Shown: positions 9,034 through 21,600, numbered from the stretch's first letter. The stretch is 64,000 nt of DNA from Aphanomyces cochlioides (GCA_019828595.1 JAHQRK010000016.1:558001-622000), one strand, 5' to 3'. Made by a program: numbers and translations. The notes: generated by a model from the letters alone, not told the origin.

Positions 9034-9851
9034 ATGAACGCGACCGACAATGGAGCGCTGAGTGTCCATGGCGTGAATCCACAGCATCTCGTGGTACGTA
9101 TCAATGCCAGGAGAGTGTACAATGCTCAAGTATGCGTTCTTTATCTAGGAGAAAATCTTGCGAAATCGAATCTATGACAGCATGTACTGGAAAGGTATCA
9201 TTGAGTAACCACACACGGCATGCGGCTGACTGGTGTGAATCGTAGAGCAATGCTTTGGTCTTACCGCCGAAACGTTGGTAGACAAAGCGATTGAGCTCAC
9301 ATATATTGGTGGTCACTTTGGTGGAAATCAGCAGCCAACGCCATTCCTCTGCTTGCTATTAAAGATGTTGCAAATCCAGCCCGACATGGAAGTAAGCACA
9401 GCTACAGCTGCCATTCGAACTAGCTATTTTTGGTTAGATTGTCGTAGAATTCATCAAGAATGGCGACTACAAATACGTGACGATCCTCGGCGCTTTTTAT
9501 CTACGCTTGATTGGCAAACCGGTTGAAATTTACCCTCTCTTGGAAGAGCTTTTGGCTGATTATCGTAAAATTCGCAAGCGCACAACTCTAGGTACGCACA
9601 TCCTGGGATGATCTTGCCTTGTTACCATTCAAACATTCGATCATGTAGGTTGGGAAATGCTTCATGTTGACGAAGTAGCCGACTTTTTGCTCAAGGAAGA
9701 ATACTTTTGTGATATAGCACTGCCGCATTTGGTCGATCGATACCAGCTTGAGTCGACCCACGCACTCAAGAAGTATGTGAGTCCACTTGAAACAGACTTT
9801 GTCTCCGATGAGGAATCCGACGAGGATGGAGACGACGACGATTCGGACTAA
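9034..9851 (+). CDS. PRP38: Pre-mRNA-splicing factor PRP38 (202 aa, five exons)
   Basis: Exons 9034-9093, 9149-9194, 9246-9391, 9438-9591 and 9649-9851 join in frame across four GT-AG introns of 46-57 nt, giving 202 residues. The product carries the PRP38 signatures in order: SVHGVNPQHLV near the start, KILRNRIYDSMYWK, ECFGLTAE-like text, IGGHFGGNQQPTPFLCLLLK, FIKNGDYKYVTILGAFYLRL, the YRKIR linker, LHVDEVADFLL and an acidic tail (SDEESDEDGDDDDSD). PRP38 joins the U4/U6.U5 tri-snRNP and is needed for spliceosome activation in the nucleus. Animal PRP38A carries an arginine/serine-rich tail of about 100 residues; this protein stops after the acidic segment, like the shorter fungal proteins. Every intron is needed to keep the frame, so the model is strong. 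Confidence 0.93.
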
Positions 9852-10043
9852 TGAATGATTGCACAATTGCACCTAACTCCTTTCCTTCTCTTTGCCGTCG
9901 ATTCTGACATTACCTGGGCAATTGAATGACGCACGTCCTGTCCGTCCTTTTGCGCCGTCAATCTTGCGCGCCAAATTGAAAAACAGAGTTCAATATGGTA
10001 TAATATCCGGATACCCGGATAACTGGCCAAAGTGAATCTCGTG
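9852..10043 (+). promoter_or_regulatory. PIG-G upstream region with TATCCGGATA palindrome
   Basis: TATCCGGATA at 10004-10013 is followed at once by CCCGGATAA (10014-10022), 22-40 bp before the PIG-G ATG at 10044. The same palindrome occurs upstream of other genes in the window. The rest of this 192-bp gap shows nothing else. Confidence 0.5.
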
Positions 10044-12764
10044 ATGCAGCTCGTTGCGCTGGCGGCGATCTGCGGATGTGCACTTGTGGGTGCTCTCTTG
10101 TCTATGAGTGGGCTCTTTGGTCTTGACCTGGACGTGTTACAGATCAACCTTACGCCGTCGGAATCGCCCAAGAACACTGCTGCACACACAACAGAATCAC
10201 CACTTCCTCGAGCATTTGACCGCCTCGTGTTTGTGGTCATCGATGCTTTGCGAGCTGATATGGTCCTTGGCAACGAAGCAATCCAGCATCACGGCGGCGA
10301 GGATTTGTCTACATTCATGCCGTATACCTCGACTTTGGCCCGATCAGACCAGAGTATTGCCTATGTCGCTAAAGCAGCGGTTCCAACTGTAACCATGCCA
10401 CGGCTCAAAGCACTCACAACAGGAAAGAAACCAGCTTTTATCGACGTTCTACGCAACTTTAAATCGAAAGCTCTTGAAGAAGATAACATTATGACGCTCT
10501 TTCAGCAAGGTGCATGACGATATTGTGTTGCAATCGTCTCAACTCCTGGCTTGAAGCTGGCTTTAGGATGGTTTTGTACGGCGACGAAACATGGCTCGAC
10601 CTCTTTCCTGGCTTATTCTATCGGCATGACGGTACAAACAAATTCATTGTTTATCTCAGGAATGTTCCGTAGCAACGTCAGGATTTTTCGCCCGAGACAC
10701 TGTCGAGGTCGACACAAACGTTACACGTCATCTTGCAGAGGAACTGGACCCGACAATGGAATCTCCAAAAAGTCGAGATTGGGATCTGTTGCTTTTGCAT
10801 TATCTTGGTGTTGACCATGTTGGCCACATGCAAGGCCCTCATTCTCGTCGCATGAAGGAAAAACTCGGAGAAATGGATTCGGTCATCCAATCAATCCACA
10901 AATCCATCCAAGAGCAGGACAAGATTCGCACTCCATCTGCTCTTCCTACGCTTTTTGTACTTTGCAGTGACCACGGTACGGTTTCCTCCGAGTCGTTTTT
11001 AATGTCGTCGTAGGAATGACTGAGACTGGGAGTCACGGAGGTGCATCCATCGAAGAGTCGTCGTCTCTCCTGCTCTTTGCCGTTCCTCATCCACAGACGT
11101 CATCATACAAGTCTGCTCTTCAAGTTGACTTGGTGCCGACTCTTGCATCGTTGTTTGGTCTGGAAATTCCATCGTCAAATACTGGAAAAGTTCTCGTCGA
11201 TGTTTTGAAATCAGCAACAAGTGCCTTTGTCGACGCCATGCATCGAAACCTCGATCAATTGCGTTCCCTCGCTGCTCGCAAGTGGTCGCCAGCCGAAAGT
11301 CTTGCCTTTGACAAAGCTTATACGTCACTTTCAGTCGAGTCTGCCCTCAAACTTCTCCAAGATGCTGTTTTGAAGAGCGATGGGAGTGAATACAACCCCC
11401 TGGCGATCGGTATGGGCATCCTATCGACTGCCTTTGGTCTTGGAATTGCCGTTTGGAAGCTGCCCCCTGTCCGACTGACACCTCTTCACTTGGCTGTCGG
11501 TCTTGGGACGGTTGTTCACATTGCAAGCTATGGCTCAAGCTCTGCCATTGAGAACGAACACGCGACGTGGAACTTCCTCCTCTCGACATTGTGGATGCTC
11601 TTGTGCTTGCGGCATGTAGCCGCCAAAGGTACTTTGAATCAACCCAGGAAGATTTCTCAAGCAGACAATGTAGACTTTCGTTCCACGGCATGGCTTATCG
11701 CTGTTGCTATCCCTACTCGCATCATGCGCAGTCGCAACCAAGTGATCAACTTTGCTCGGTTGAATTCTCTGCCACCGATCGGGGCGGACAATCTGCCTGG
11801 ATATGAATACGAAACCGATGACTCGCTCTCGATCATCACGACACGATCGCTCCTCGACGGCATTGTCTCTCCAGAGTTGGAAACCTTTGGTGCCATTGCT
11901 ATCATTGCCATCTATGGCATTTTGAAAGCCCAATGGACTGCGGGTCTCCATCGCCTCGCGGTTCAAGTGCTCTATGCAGCTGGAATGATTTCTGTCGTTT
12001 GCTTTGCTATCTTCCCCTTGGAACCGACGTACGCCCACGCGGCGTACGTGTTTACAAGCATCTTGCTTGTCCTTGGCATCGTCTTGAGATCGATGCACGG
12101 GATCCCGCTCGAATTGGCCGCTTGGATTTTGTGTTGCTTGCTCCAACGGTGAAATTGCACGCCGTAGCCACGACTCAAACGTCTTTGTAGGCCATCCAAC
12201 ATGTCAATGTGCGCTGTTTTGAGCATCCAGCAAGCTTTCTTTTACAAATGGGCTCAAGCTACGAAAGCAGACGCGTGGATTAGAACAGTCGCAGGGCTAT
12301 GGATGTCCAAATGTGGCTTTTATGCTCTGGGCAACTCTCACTTGATGACCACGATCGACATTACCAATGCGTATGTTGGGTTGACGGTCTATTCCCAAGG
12401 AATCGTCGGCTTTCTCACGTTTTTCATCGTCATGACGGCTCCGACGGTTGTTCTCGTCTCGACTCTGTCGCCTGTACAACCAGTCCAAGGCTCTCTAGCA
12501 GTTATTTGGGCTCTGGAGCTTACGAGTTTTCTCGTCTACAGGTACATCCTCGCTGTCTACCTTGGAATGTCGTGGTTATTGATGCTGGAATAGTGTCATC
12601 ATGTATGCCATGCGCTTCCATTTATTTATCTGGAGCGTCTTTGCCCCCAAGGTAATGCATCGTTGAGGAAGACTTACCTGGGCGATGTATTGTAGATGAT
12701 GTATCACATTGCTTTCCTCCTGTGGGATGTTGCGATGACGTGTGTCCTCGTTGCGTGCGTCTAG
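10044..12764 (+). CDS. PIGG: GPI ethanolamine phosphate transferase 2 (PIG-G/LAS21 type), 815 aa, seven exons
   Basis: Exons 10044-10509, 10557-10631, 10682-10975, 11014-12148, 12191-12541, 12594-12651 and 12696-12764 join in frame to 815 residues, close to yeast Las21. I start at the first ATG, which opens a signal-anchor helix (MQLVALAAICGCALVGALLS). The lumenal alkaline-phosphatase-like domain shows VFVVIDALRADM (metal site and Thr/Ala-nucleophile region), PTVTMPRLKALTTG, LYGDETWLDLFP, LLLLHYLGVDHVGHMQGP and CSDHGMTETGSHGG, which are metal ligands of this superfamily and near-diagnostic for PIG-G. A C-terminal multi-helix membrane part follows, with ALGNSHLMTTIDITNAYVG and a last FHLFIWSVFAPK segment. 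The enzyme adds ethanolamine phosphate to the second mannose of GPI anchors in the ER. Palindromic TATCCGGATA sits just upstream. Confidence 0.92.
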
Positions 12765-12876
12765 CGGCCAAGGGGACAAGAGAAAGACGTTAGGCGTGTG
12801 TTTCTCTGTTTGAATTCATAGAGCAGATGTCATAGAGTAAATATGATTCCCTCTAATCTGTTAGTACACAAAATAT

Positions 12877-13365
12877 CTATTGCTTGTCGCCCGTGTTGTC
12901 TTCCTTCTTGGAGATGATTTGTTCAATGCCGCACGCCTTCAAGACAGTGACAGACAATTGCTTGCCGGCATCGAAATCAGCGCGGATTTCTTCGCCGAAG
13001 CCTTCAGGGATCAAAGGCAACTTGATATCTTCACGGGTTTCACCGCTGTCATCCATCAACGACACGTAGTCTTCGTCCGAAATGTCCAATAAGGTGTATT
13101 CAGCACGCGAGACAAAAGGGACCGAACAGTTGTGGGTGGAAGGCACAATATCTTCGTACTTCTTGTTGGTGAAGATATCCAAGGCGGTAAAGTTACACTT
13201 GGCGTGACCGTGCTTGCCCGTCTTCGAGGTCGAGATCGACACAACCTTGCAAGGGTGGCCCTTGATCATCATGAAGCCGCCCTTCTTGATTTGACCGGCT
13301 TCCATGGGGAAGGTTTCGGAAGCGCCAGCATCCGACGATTCAAAGGAGTAGTCTTCGTCAGCCAT
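12877..13365 (-). CDS. EIF5A: Translation factor eIF5A (162 aa)
   Basis: Start chosen at MADEDYSFES (complement of 13363-13365). The frame stays open further upstream, but this Met gives the normal family length of about 160 residues. The N-terminal SH3-like domain carries the hypusine loop STSKTGKHGHAK, where the Lys in TGKHGHA is the residue modified to hypusine by deoxyhypusine synthase and hydroxylase. The OB-fold C-terminal part reads CSVPFVSRAEYTLLDISDEDYVSLM and ends IISKKEDNTGDKQ. It relieves ribosome stalling, for example at polyproline, in the cytosol. It is intronless in the coding region and convergent with PIG-G (112-bp gap). A compound palindrome TATCCGGATCCGGATA lies 166 bp upstream. 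Confidence 0.97.
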   Translation of the reverse strand: MADEDYSFESSDAGASETFPMEAGQIKKGGFMMIKGHPCKVVSISTSKTGKHGHAKCNFTALDIFTNKKYEDIVPSTHNCSVPFVSRAEYTLLDISDEDYVSLMDDSGETREDIKLPLIPEGFGEEIRADFDAGKQLSVTVLKACGIEQIISKKEDNTGDKQ

Positions 13366-14111
13366 GATTCCAACAGAGAAAAACGAGAATGCCATCCTCA
13401 CTTCCATTGGCGTTGGAACCCTTCCCCTCCCATGGTTGCCATTCTGCCGCCCACCCAATGTCTGCCAATGACCACACGACCATTCATTTCTTTCAAATTG
13501 TTTCAGCAAATCAAAAATTGTCGTCCATTCTATCCGGATCCGGATAAAAGTGATCTAACGGCTCTCTCTCCGTTCGATGAATAGTTTTTATAAAAATACA
13601 CCACGTGCGCCGCTCATTTAAAAAATATTATCCGTTGAATTTCGTCAACGACAAAGGACACACGTTCAAGCTTCATGGGATCGACTGCGACCTGATCGAC
13701 CACGGCAGCGAAAGAATCAATGCAAAGGATGCTAACTTCGGGGATTCTTGGGAAGAAGTCTCATTCTTCGACCGATTGCGCAAGATTTGAGCGTTTTCGA
13801 GCTTTATGAGGATGGGAAACCTTCAATCCCAAATGAATGAGGACGCGACATCAGTATCGTTGTAGAAGAGGCGGGCGGTCCCATCCTTTCAAAGTGAGCT
13901 CGCTGGTGTCCTGTCGTTCCCCTTGCATTAACGAAGTCGTGATATCACGAAGAATGGCTTAAAAACCTAAGATGATGACGTGGCACGCTGAGAGACCTCT
14001 CCACAAGTTAATAAAACCTAATTAAAACCAGGTTTTAAAGTCTGTCTGCAAAAACATGAAACGAAAAAAACGTCGCTCTTTGAACTTGCTGTTGAGTCGA
14101 CAACTAGCCTC
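13366..14111. promoter_or_regulatory. Divergent intergenic region with TATCCGGATCCGGATA palindrome
   Basis: The region separates eIF5A (minus) from the carnitine-pathway dioxygenase (plus). The compound palindrome at 13531-13546 is the clearest signal. An open frame at about 13620-13790 reads protein-like (KGHTFKLHGIDCDLIDHGS) but has no ATG at its start and no recognisable family, so I do not call a gene. Otherwise I see nothing. Confidence 0.45.
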
Positions 14112-15660
14112 ATGTTGACATCTTTGTTCCGCCGCCACACGGCGTCTAAGCGCTTCTTCTCGACGGTAGTTATCCCCACGCAGGCTAAATAACTCAATTT
14201 ATGTAGATTGCGTCGGCGGGAGCGCAGCAGGATAAGCTTCACGTGGCTTGGTCTGATGGACACTCGACCAACTTTGACCTCGTTCATTTGCGAGCTTGGT
14301 GCACGTGCCCACAGTGCCAACATAGCACGGGCCAGCGTCTAGTCAACATCTCGGACACGCCAGTGGCGCCCCGCATCGACAAGATCCACGGTAGGATTCG
14401 CTTCGCTTGACAATGACCAAAATTTGGGGTAGTCGATTCCGAGAAAGTGCAAATCGAATGGGCAACAGGTCCTCAAGCCGACACTCAACCCCATTCGAGC
14501 CTCTTTACGTCGTCCGAGATGCGAAAAATGTGCTACGATCCAGAGTCTCTGCGTGCTTCGGAGGCTACCCCTCCAGCTCTCCCGTAGATCATCAAGTTCA
14601 AAAATTCCTTGACATTTCTGGTTGTGTAGGGCGACAGAATCGGTGTCGTCTGTCGAGTTTGACGCCTTATCGTCCGAAAACGGCGTGCTTGAGCTTTGTC
14701 AGCATATTCTTCGGGATGGTCTTGCAATTGTACGCAACGTCCCAAGCGTTCCAGGCAATGTGGCCAACGTTGCAGAAAGCATTGCGCCTTTGTCGCACAC
14801 GCATTTGTATGGCACAGTCTTTGACGTGATTGCGGAACACAATCCAGTATATCTGGCATCTTCATCCTTTCACTGATCGATCCTTTGGCGATCTTAGGTC
14901 AACATTGCTTATACAAACGAGCGGCTCAAGCTCCACATGGACTTGGCGTACTACGAATCTCCACCAGGTCTTCAGCTCCTTCATGCATTGCGCTACGATC
15001 CATCAGTCCAAGGGGGTACTTATCCGACTAGTTTAAAGATCCTAATAACCACGACGCAGGCAATTCGACATTTCGTGACACATTCGAGGCTGCCGAAACG
15101 CTTCGCACACGCTTTCCCGAGCATTTCAAAACGTTGACGCGAGTTCCAGCCACGTTTAAGAAGTTCCACTTGGAGCGCAAGAAGCCTGCTATTCTGGAAT
15201 ACTCTCGACCGCACATTGCACTCAACCATGACGGCGAGGTATGTCTATCGTGTGGCTCCAGTCTTTGACTTTGCACACTCAGATCACTGGTGTGTTTTGG
15301 AGTCCGCCATTTGAAGGACCACTGCGTGTTGCGGCAGAGGACATTGCACCGTATTATGCTGCATACCGGGAATTCGACAAGATCGTCAATGAAAACGTGA
15401 TCGAATTCAAGCTCAATCAAGGGGACTTGGTCATTTTCAATCAACGCCGGTAGGTCAAGCAACGGTGTCAGCTCTGAATGCATGCTTATTGTAGAATGTT
15501 GCACGGACGTGAGGCTTTTAGCGCTGGGTCCGACGGTGTGCGCCATCTACAAGGGACGTATGTCAATATTGACGACTTCTTGTGCCGCTATCAGGCGCTA
15601 CAGCATCAAGCCACAGGATTGCCGTCGACACTCCTTCGAGTTGGCAATCAATCTTTCTGA
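14112..15660 (+). CDS. Gamma-butyrobetaine / trimethyllysine dioxygenase family, mitochondrial
   Basis: Exon 1 (14112-14165) encodes a basic, hydroxylated presequence (MLTSLFRRHTASKRFFST), suggesting mitochondrial import. Exon 2 (14207-14390) has the N-terminal zinc-binding module 'VHLRAWCTCPQCQH' after VAWSDGHSTNFDL. Exon 3 starts at 14433 and probably ends at 14544, with the next at 14630. Later exons give GLAIVRNVPSVPG, HTHLYGTVFDVI, the Fe(II) ligands H-x-D in 'LKLHMDLAYYESPPGLQLLHAL', and, after two more introns, ITGVFWSPPF and the distal His in 'MLHGREAF' with GTYVNIDDF. The end is the stop at 15660. These 2-oxoglutarate/Fe(II) enzymes make carnitine: TMLHE in mitochondria, BBOX1 in cytosol. 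The presequence favours the former, but the two are hard to separate by eye. Exon 3 and 4 borders are the least certain. Confidence 0.85.
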
Positions 15661-16411
15661 GACAAACATTCTACAGTTAATGAGAATGCTGGTTGAATGT
15701 CAATATTTGCAGTCTTCATTGAAAAATTCGTTTTGACAGGTATGTTAAATACTACCAACACAGACTTAAACATGACTTGCATGATAATATGACAGTGTTC
15801 TACGCCGACTTGTCTTGTACTTCCAGTAAACGTCAAAAATGGTTTGATAAGCTGTCGGTGTCAACGAAACCAGAAGTGCTCTTGCGTTAATAGCTCGAGT
15901 CTCTTCAAAGTTATATGTTTTGACGGTAATTTGCATAGGTTTGTATTCACAGAGGCGATAGGTAACGACTTGAGTCCTTGAGCTTTCTCAGCTAACAAAA
16001 TGTAAGTTTGTCCAAGATGCAGCGCAATAGAAATAAAAAGTTTGTCTTTCATTGTTAAGTTGTCACAACTTACTGTTAATCGTCTGCAGCTACTGCACTA
16101 CACTGTTTATGCCACCCTTCAAGACATTATCATTTAAGGGGGCTCTTGAAAACACTCACACAATTCTATTCAACGTGGGTGCAAATGATTCTTCACATTC
16201 TATGCATAAAGCCAAATGTAATTGGCATCCATTGTTGGTCGCAGCCTTGCCAAAGCCTTTTCAACTTTTTATGTTACGGTCTTCTACGAAAAAACTTTTT
16301 AACTGGATATTTTGCCTCCTTTTTCATATAACCTTTTATTTTATATAAATATCAATTCCATTTACTGACAATCCGTTTCTTTTGAATCCTGGAAGAGAAG
16401 AAAAAACGATC
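15661..16411. other. AT-rich intergenic region
   Basis: These 751 bp lie between the dioxygenase and the exchanger gene, both on the plus strand. Open frames are short, lack family features, and mostly depend on non-ATG starts. No repeat or RNA gene was recognised. Confidence 0.5.
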
Positions 16412-18154
16412 ATGATGGCGACGTCGGCAGCATCCCCGATGGGGAATTGCTCGTATTCCTTGGAGACAGGACCGCTTGCGATCAACTACTTGGAATTCCA
16501 CTACTGCGTCATGGCCGAACACCCGTGGATGTCATTCACGATGCTGTGTATGTGGCTTCTACTTCTTTTTTACCTTGGTAAGTGTTGCACGTTTTGCTCT
16601 TCTCAATGGACATGCTCTCTAGTTGGACACACAGCTGATGAATACTTTTCGCCTACGCTGTCGACTCTTTGTCGAAAAGTATGCTCTTGATCCATCATTA
16701 TCCCTCTGACGCTCATGGCTCTTTATAGCTTGCGATTCCTTTTGATGTAGCTGGCGTCACGCTACTTGCATTTGGCAATGGTACGACTCGCCGTGACGGT
16801 TAAAAGAATAGATTGCTGAGTATCGGGTGTAGGCGCGCCTGATATCTTTTCATCCCTTGCTACGTCGACATCGGGAACGATGGAAACTGGTGTGAATGCT
16901 CTCTTAGGCGGGGTTATGTTTGTGACGACTGTGGTTGTTGGAGCTGTATTACAATCATCTTCCCTTGCCTGTGTAAAGATTACGCCTCGACCCTTTTGTC
17001 GAGATATTCTAGCGTTGCTTATCACTCTGGGCATTCTAGCCATTGATTTACCTACGTCGACATCGTCTATGTCGTCTGCAACGTTATTGCTCTCGTGCTA
17101 CGTCGTGTATGTCCTCGCAGTCGTCGTGCCTTCGTGGCTTTCGTCAAAGACAAACGCTCAGACAACCTCAGATCTCTATACCCATGGTGTTCTCTTTGCA
17201 TTTTGGCATGCCCCCGAATTGTTTCCAACAGTGCGGACCAAGTACAGCTTTGTCACTGTACCAGAATCGTCACCACTGCCTTCAGCTCCGGCCTTCCATG
17301 TTGATGAGGCTTACTTTCCAGCTCCCGCTTCATCGGAATTGGCCACACCGCTCTTAGACACCTCAATAAAAGCAGAGATTACGCCGCATGCAACACCTCG
17401 TCAAGTTCTCGCTTCCACAAGCTCCACGCTCCATTACATTTTGCTTGACTTGCTTCGCAATGCCACAATTCCTATGGTCCTTGTGTCGAGTTGGTCCCGC
17501 CGCCGCGCGTTTTGCAGTGTATTGATCTCTCCACTGTTTGTATGTTGGATCTTCTCTCGCGGTGCCTTTTCCCTCCACGACGCTTTGATTTGTTTGTCAA
17601 TCTCCATGCCAATTGCCTGCATCGTCTACCTCTCAACTTATCCCAAGACAGCGCCGACGTCGCGTTGGATTTGTTGGCTGTTTTACCTCCTTGGCTTTGT
17701 CAGTTGCGTCGGTTGGATCTATGGCTTGGCCTCTGAGGTTGTAGCTGTTTTGACGACTTTGGGGGTCATCACGACACTTCCAGCCAGCGTTCTTGGCTTG
17801 ACAGTTCTTTCGTGGGGCAACTCTATCGGTGATTTGTCGACGAATGTTGCCATTGCCAAGGGCGGCTGTGCTGAAATGGCTCTCGCAGGATGCTTTGGCG
17901 GCCCTGTGTTTAATTTGCTCGTCGGACTTGGCATTCCCTTCCTTTTTCTGCAAAAGTCGAATCAAACCAGTATTGTCCCTTGGGATATCCATGGCATCGT
18001 GTCGCTTATTTCGCTGAGCCTGAGCTTGCTTTTGACTCTTTTAATTGGCATTGTGTACAAGTTCAGCTGTCCGAAATGGTACGGCAAAGTGCTCTACGGT
18101 CTCTACGTCATTTACACTGCGGTTCATGTGGCTATTCTATGTCGATGGGTTTGA
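16412..18154 (+). CDS. CCX-type cation/calcium exchanger (531 aa, four exons)
   Basis: Exons 16412-16577, 16623-16678, 16729-16780 and 16833-18154 join in frame to 531 residues; ATGATG at 16412 is the start. The first alpha repeat is spread over three small exons: YLVGHTADEYFSPTLSTLCRK, then IPFDVAGVTLLAFGNGAPDIFSSLAT. The second alpha repeat reads VLGLTVLSWGNSIGDLSTNVAIAKGG and GCFGGPVFNLLVGLGIPF. These GNGAPD and GNSIGD motifs carry the acidic ion ligands of the Ca2+/cation antiporter superfamily. The loop between the halves (about 165-250) is polar, typical for cytosolic regulation. Members of this group (SLC8B1/NCLX, plant CCX) exchange Na+ or K+ for Ca2+ in mitochondrial, vacuolar or plasma membranes; which applies here cannot be read from the sequence. 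Confidence 0.9.
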
Positions 18155-18608
18155 TCCACCTACTAGAAACGCAAGATGACTCATGAAATGTCCCTCGGTA
18201 GGTCGATAGCACTACAAATTGATTTATCTACTCTATTATATTGCTAATACTCTAAAAATGCAATTTTCTCATTGAAAGCTGTCAATCCCCCAAGCAAATT
18301 CGTCTCGAAGGGTTGTAAAATCATCTTTTTGCAGCACTGATGTCAAGTTATGACACTGAGATTTCCATCGACAAGGCTTGGAATGCAGCGACTGCCTTCA
18401 TTTATTGCATATCAAACGTGATGGATGTGGTCAACTTTACTTCGCCACCTCTGTTGCGTCTCATGGCTACATACCTCTGTTAAACAACATCTGAAGGTAC
18501 ATGGATATTCCCCAGTGGATCGTCCGATAGAGTTCGATGTTGGATCGAATTTGTCGTTTTGTGATTTAATTGATAGGAAGACTGAGATGCGATCCAACGA
18601 ACACACAT
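18155..18608. other. Convergent intergenic region
   Basis: The region is 454 bp between the ends of the exchanger gene and the deubiquitinase gene. It is AT-rich at first (18210-18290). No gene or repeat is seen. Confidence 0.5.
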
Positions 18609-21600
18609 TTATTTGGGCCCCGTGGCGGCACGACGGCGTTTATAAAAAAGGATGTACGCTGCATTCGAGACGACGTTGGAAGCAGGCATGGCTGTGACAG
18701 TGCTGTCATCAAACGTATACCAGAGATTCGTCGCTTGGTCCTTGGCAAATGCCGTGTAGTGGCCAAAGCCCATGGAGCCAAAGTGGTTTGTGACAGCGTA
18801 CAAGTCGTAGAGGAACTCATCCGAATTGTCGTCGGCACTTAGACAATATGGAGCCATGTTGAGTCCGTCAAGGGGAAAATCCACCATCGTGTCGAGTTTG
18901 TCACGGACAACTTCGTTGCGGTATTCAAACCGCTTGAGGGAAAGAATGAGCACATCAGGGAGCTTGTACAATTGCATCGTCTTGGTTGCCTACGCCACGG
19001 TCACATGAATATCAATGGGCGATAAACAACGATATACCTGGCGATGCTCTTTGCACGTACTGCAATACCACAAGTTATCTTCGTCCAGTTGTTCTGGGCT
19101 TGTAAACTACGAGAACGCTTTGACCTCCTGCCTGCTCCAAGGAGTAACGAGTCTTTACCTTTTTGAAGCAGTCGTCCAATGTCAATCCTTCAGTTTTTAC
19201 ACGGAGTGACTTCATTCTAGTTAGACATTAGTCGAGATCGCAGCACAAATGTAGAGCATACGATGCATGATTGTGAATGTAGGGTTCTGCAACTTGGTAC
19301 AAGTTTTGGAGTTCATCTTCCCAGTCAATACCCAAATACGACGTGTCATTCTGCACGAGTGAGTTAGCCCCAACGCTTTCTTCCATTAAGGTAGTCTTCT
19401 TACCAGTCGCAAAGTCTCCATGACATTTGCAGTGCGTTCAAAGCCCTCGTACTCGCAGATTGCCAGTGGCTTGGAATTCACGCCGTCTGGGTTTGTGACA
19501 AATATCTATTCCGTCAAATCAATTCCAGTATCAGTCGCTCGTTGTACGTGTTTCGCCAAGAGTTGTTTCAACGCGCCTTCGTCTTCAAGGCGGCGTTTGC
19601 GTTCACTGGCATTCCATCCAAACATTGGAATCAAATGCAGCACAACTTGGCCAAGAAACCTACAGAATCCCGTCATTGAATTTTACAAGCTTTGCGACGT
19701 ACTCGTCAATAGTCGTGTGTTTTTCCAAGTACAAAATGAGCGGATCACCAAACAAATTCAGCTCTTTCTTCTTGTCCAAACTATCAAAGCAACAACGTGA
19801 GATGGTTGACTTCAAGCGCAAAGAGTGTACAATCGATGGTAGCAAAACAAGATGCAGTTTGCAGTCTTTGGTGGTTGCGGGTATAGAACCAAGCGATCGT
19901 CCGGTCGAATGCGCACGACGCGCTCAACGTCAGGCAGCACGCGATAGACCATGTGATTAAACACATCGCAGAGCACCATGTTGGGATAAGGACAGCCAGC
20001 TTCTGCCAGCGCCATCTAGAGGTAGATTTGAACTTCCTGATGAAATCTATTAGTCGACTGCACCTTAATTGACTTGACATTGCCACGTTTATGGATTTGA
20101 ACGCCGTATTTCATAGGACGGAGTGGATTCTTCTCATCCAGGACGGCTGCGCGCGTCAACAGAGGCATCACAATGACCTAAAGACCGGAAATTTACAGCT
20201 TGAAGAGGGAAATTTACCTCGAGAGGTCTTGTGACAGCATGTGGCAGTTCCAGCTGCACACAGTTGAATGGATCAAATGTAATGGAGATCTTGTCGCACT
20301 TGGGACAGACGACTTTGCTCTTGAATTGGCCGTGGAGTTGGTCAACAAAGATGGATTCGTTGCGGAGCCGATGGTTTGTCCACGCTCTCGCCGCGACGGC
20401 GACGTCAGGCTGGGATCCGTTCGAGTCTTCCACTTCAATATATGGTTTTTTCTGAATGCGATTCACGTCTTCATGGAGTCCGTCAAGTAAATACGCGAGT
20501 AATTCTTGCGCATCGTGCTGTTGATAGCCTGAAAACTGCGGTGCGTACGTTCCAATCGCTCGTTTCAACAGCGCTGGTGACACACTTGACGCGGTACCAA
20601 ACCATAATTCCTAGCAAACCACATGAGCAAAGTTGCTTCTGACGGCGAGGATTTACTTTGAGCAGCAGCGCGTATTGCGTCGCGAGTTTGCCACCTGTGC
20701 CAAGGACGTTGTCGGCATTTAAATCGGTCTGGTATGCATTGTTGAGGAAATGAACCGTGAGGCTCTCCGTGTGACTTAAACATTGCAGCGCAGAGTTCAT
20801 AAAGCAAGTGTTGCCGAGGTTACGAAGCCCTGTTTTGCCTTGACGGCCGTGGATTTCAATAGCCGTTATCGAACCAGGACTGCTCTTAATGCGCGGACAA
20901 TTTACTTTGTGGTACTTCCAATGGGCGACTTGGCATGCCTTTGAGCAGTAGATGCAGTGTTTGCAATGGCCGCAGCGGTTCGTGCTAGGAAGATGACAGA
21001 CCTAATGAAACTTGACGGCATCAGCAACGGGAGATATTGTACCATGCATAGACTCGGCTTGGCGAGGGAAGATTTTGAGATGTAGGTTGGCTCAACTGGG
21101 GACGACGATGGGCTTTCTGAAGAAGCCGATGGTGAGGACGTCTCGTCATCACTGCCTGGATACAATTCCACCCGTTTGAAGTATGTAGACGACGAAGGAT
21201 CGCCGACACCAACTACGTAGCGGCAGATAGGAGGACCGCCAGCATACCAGATGAAAAGCGCATCCCAGACTTCCTTGGGGAGCAGGATGAAATGAACATG
21301 TTCGACTAAACCAATTCGTAGCGATGTGGCCATGACGCCTACAACCAGTAATAAGCAAATGATCTGTAGCAGCATAAATACCGTCAAATTGATCCGAGGC
21401 AGCATCTAGAAGCATTGAATTGTCGAGCGTCGGTGGCTTTGAAGTAATACTAGCAGGTTCCTCGGCTGGATCTTCATCTATCGCTTTCCTTTGAGATGTT
21501 TCCAGTGAAGCGAGACCAACCATGAAAATGAACGTAATTGCACCAGCTTTCCCACCACTTGTAGTTGACAACAAAGTAGCGCTCGCCGACCGTCAAGCCC

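Noticed and set aside
13605..13790. 61-codon protein-like frame upstream of the dioxygenase
   Set aside because: It begins with GTG rather than ATG, has no splice partner that I can see and no known family.
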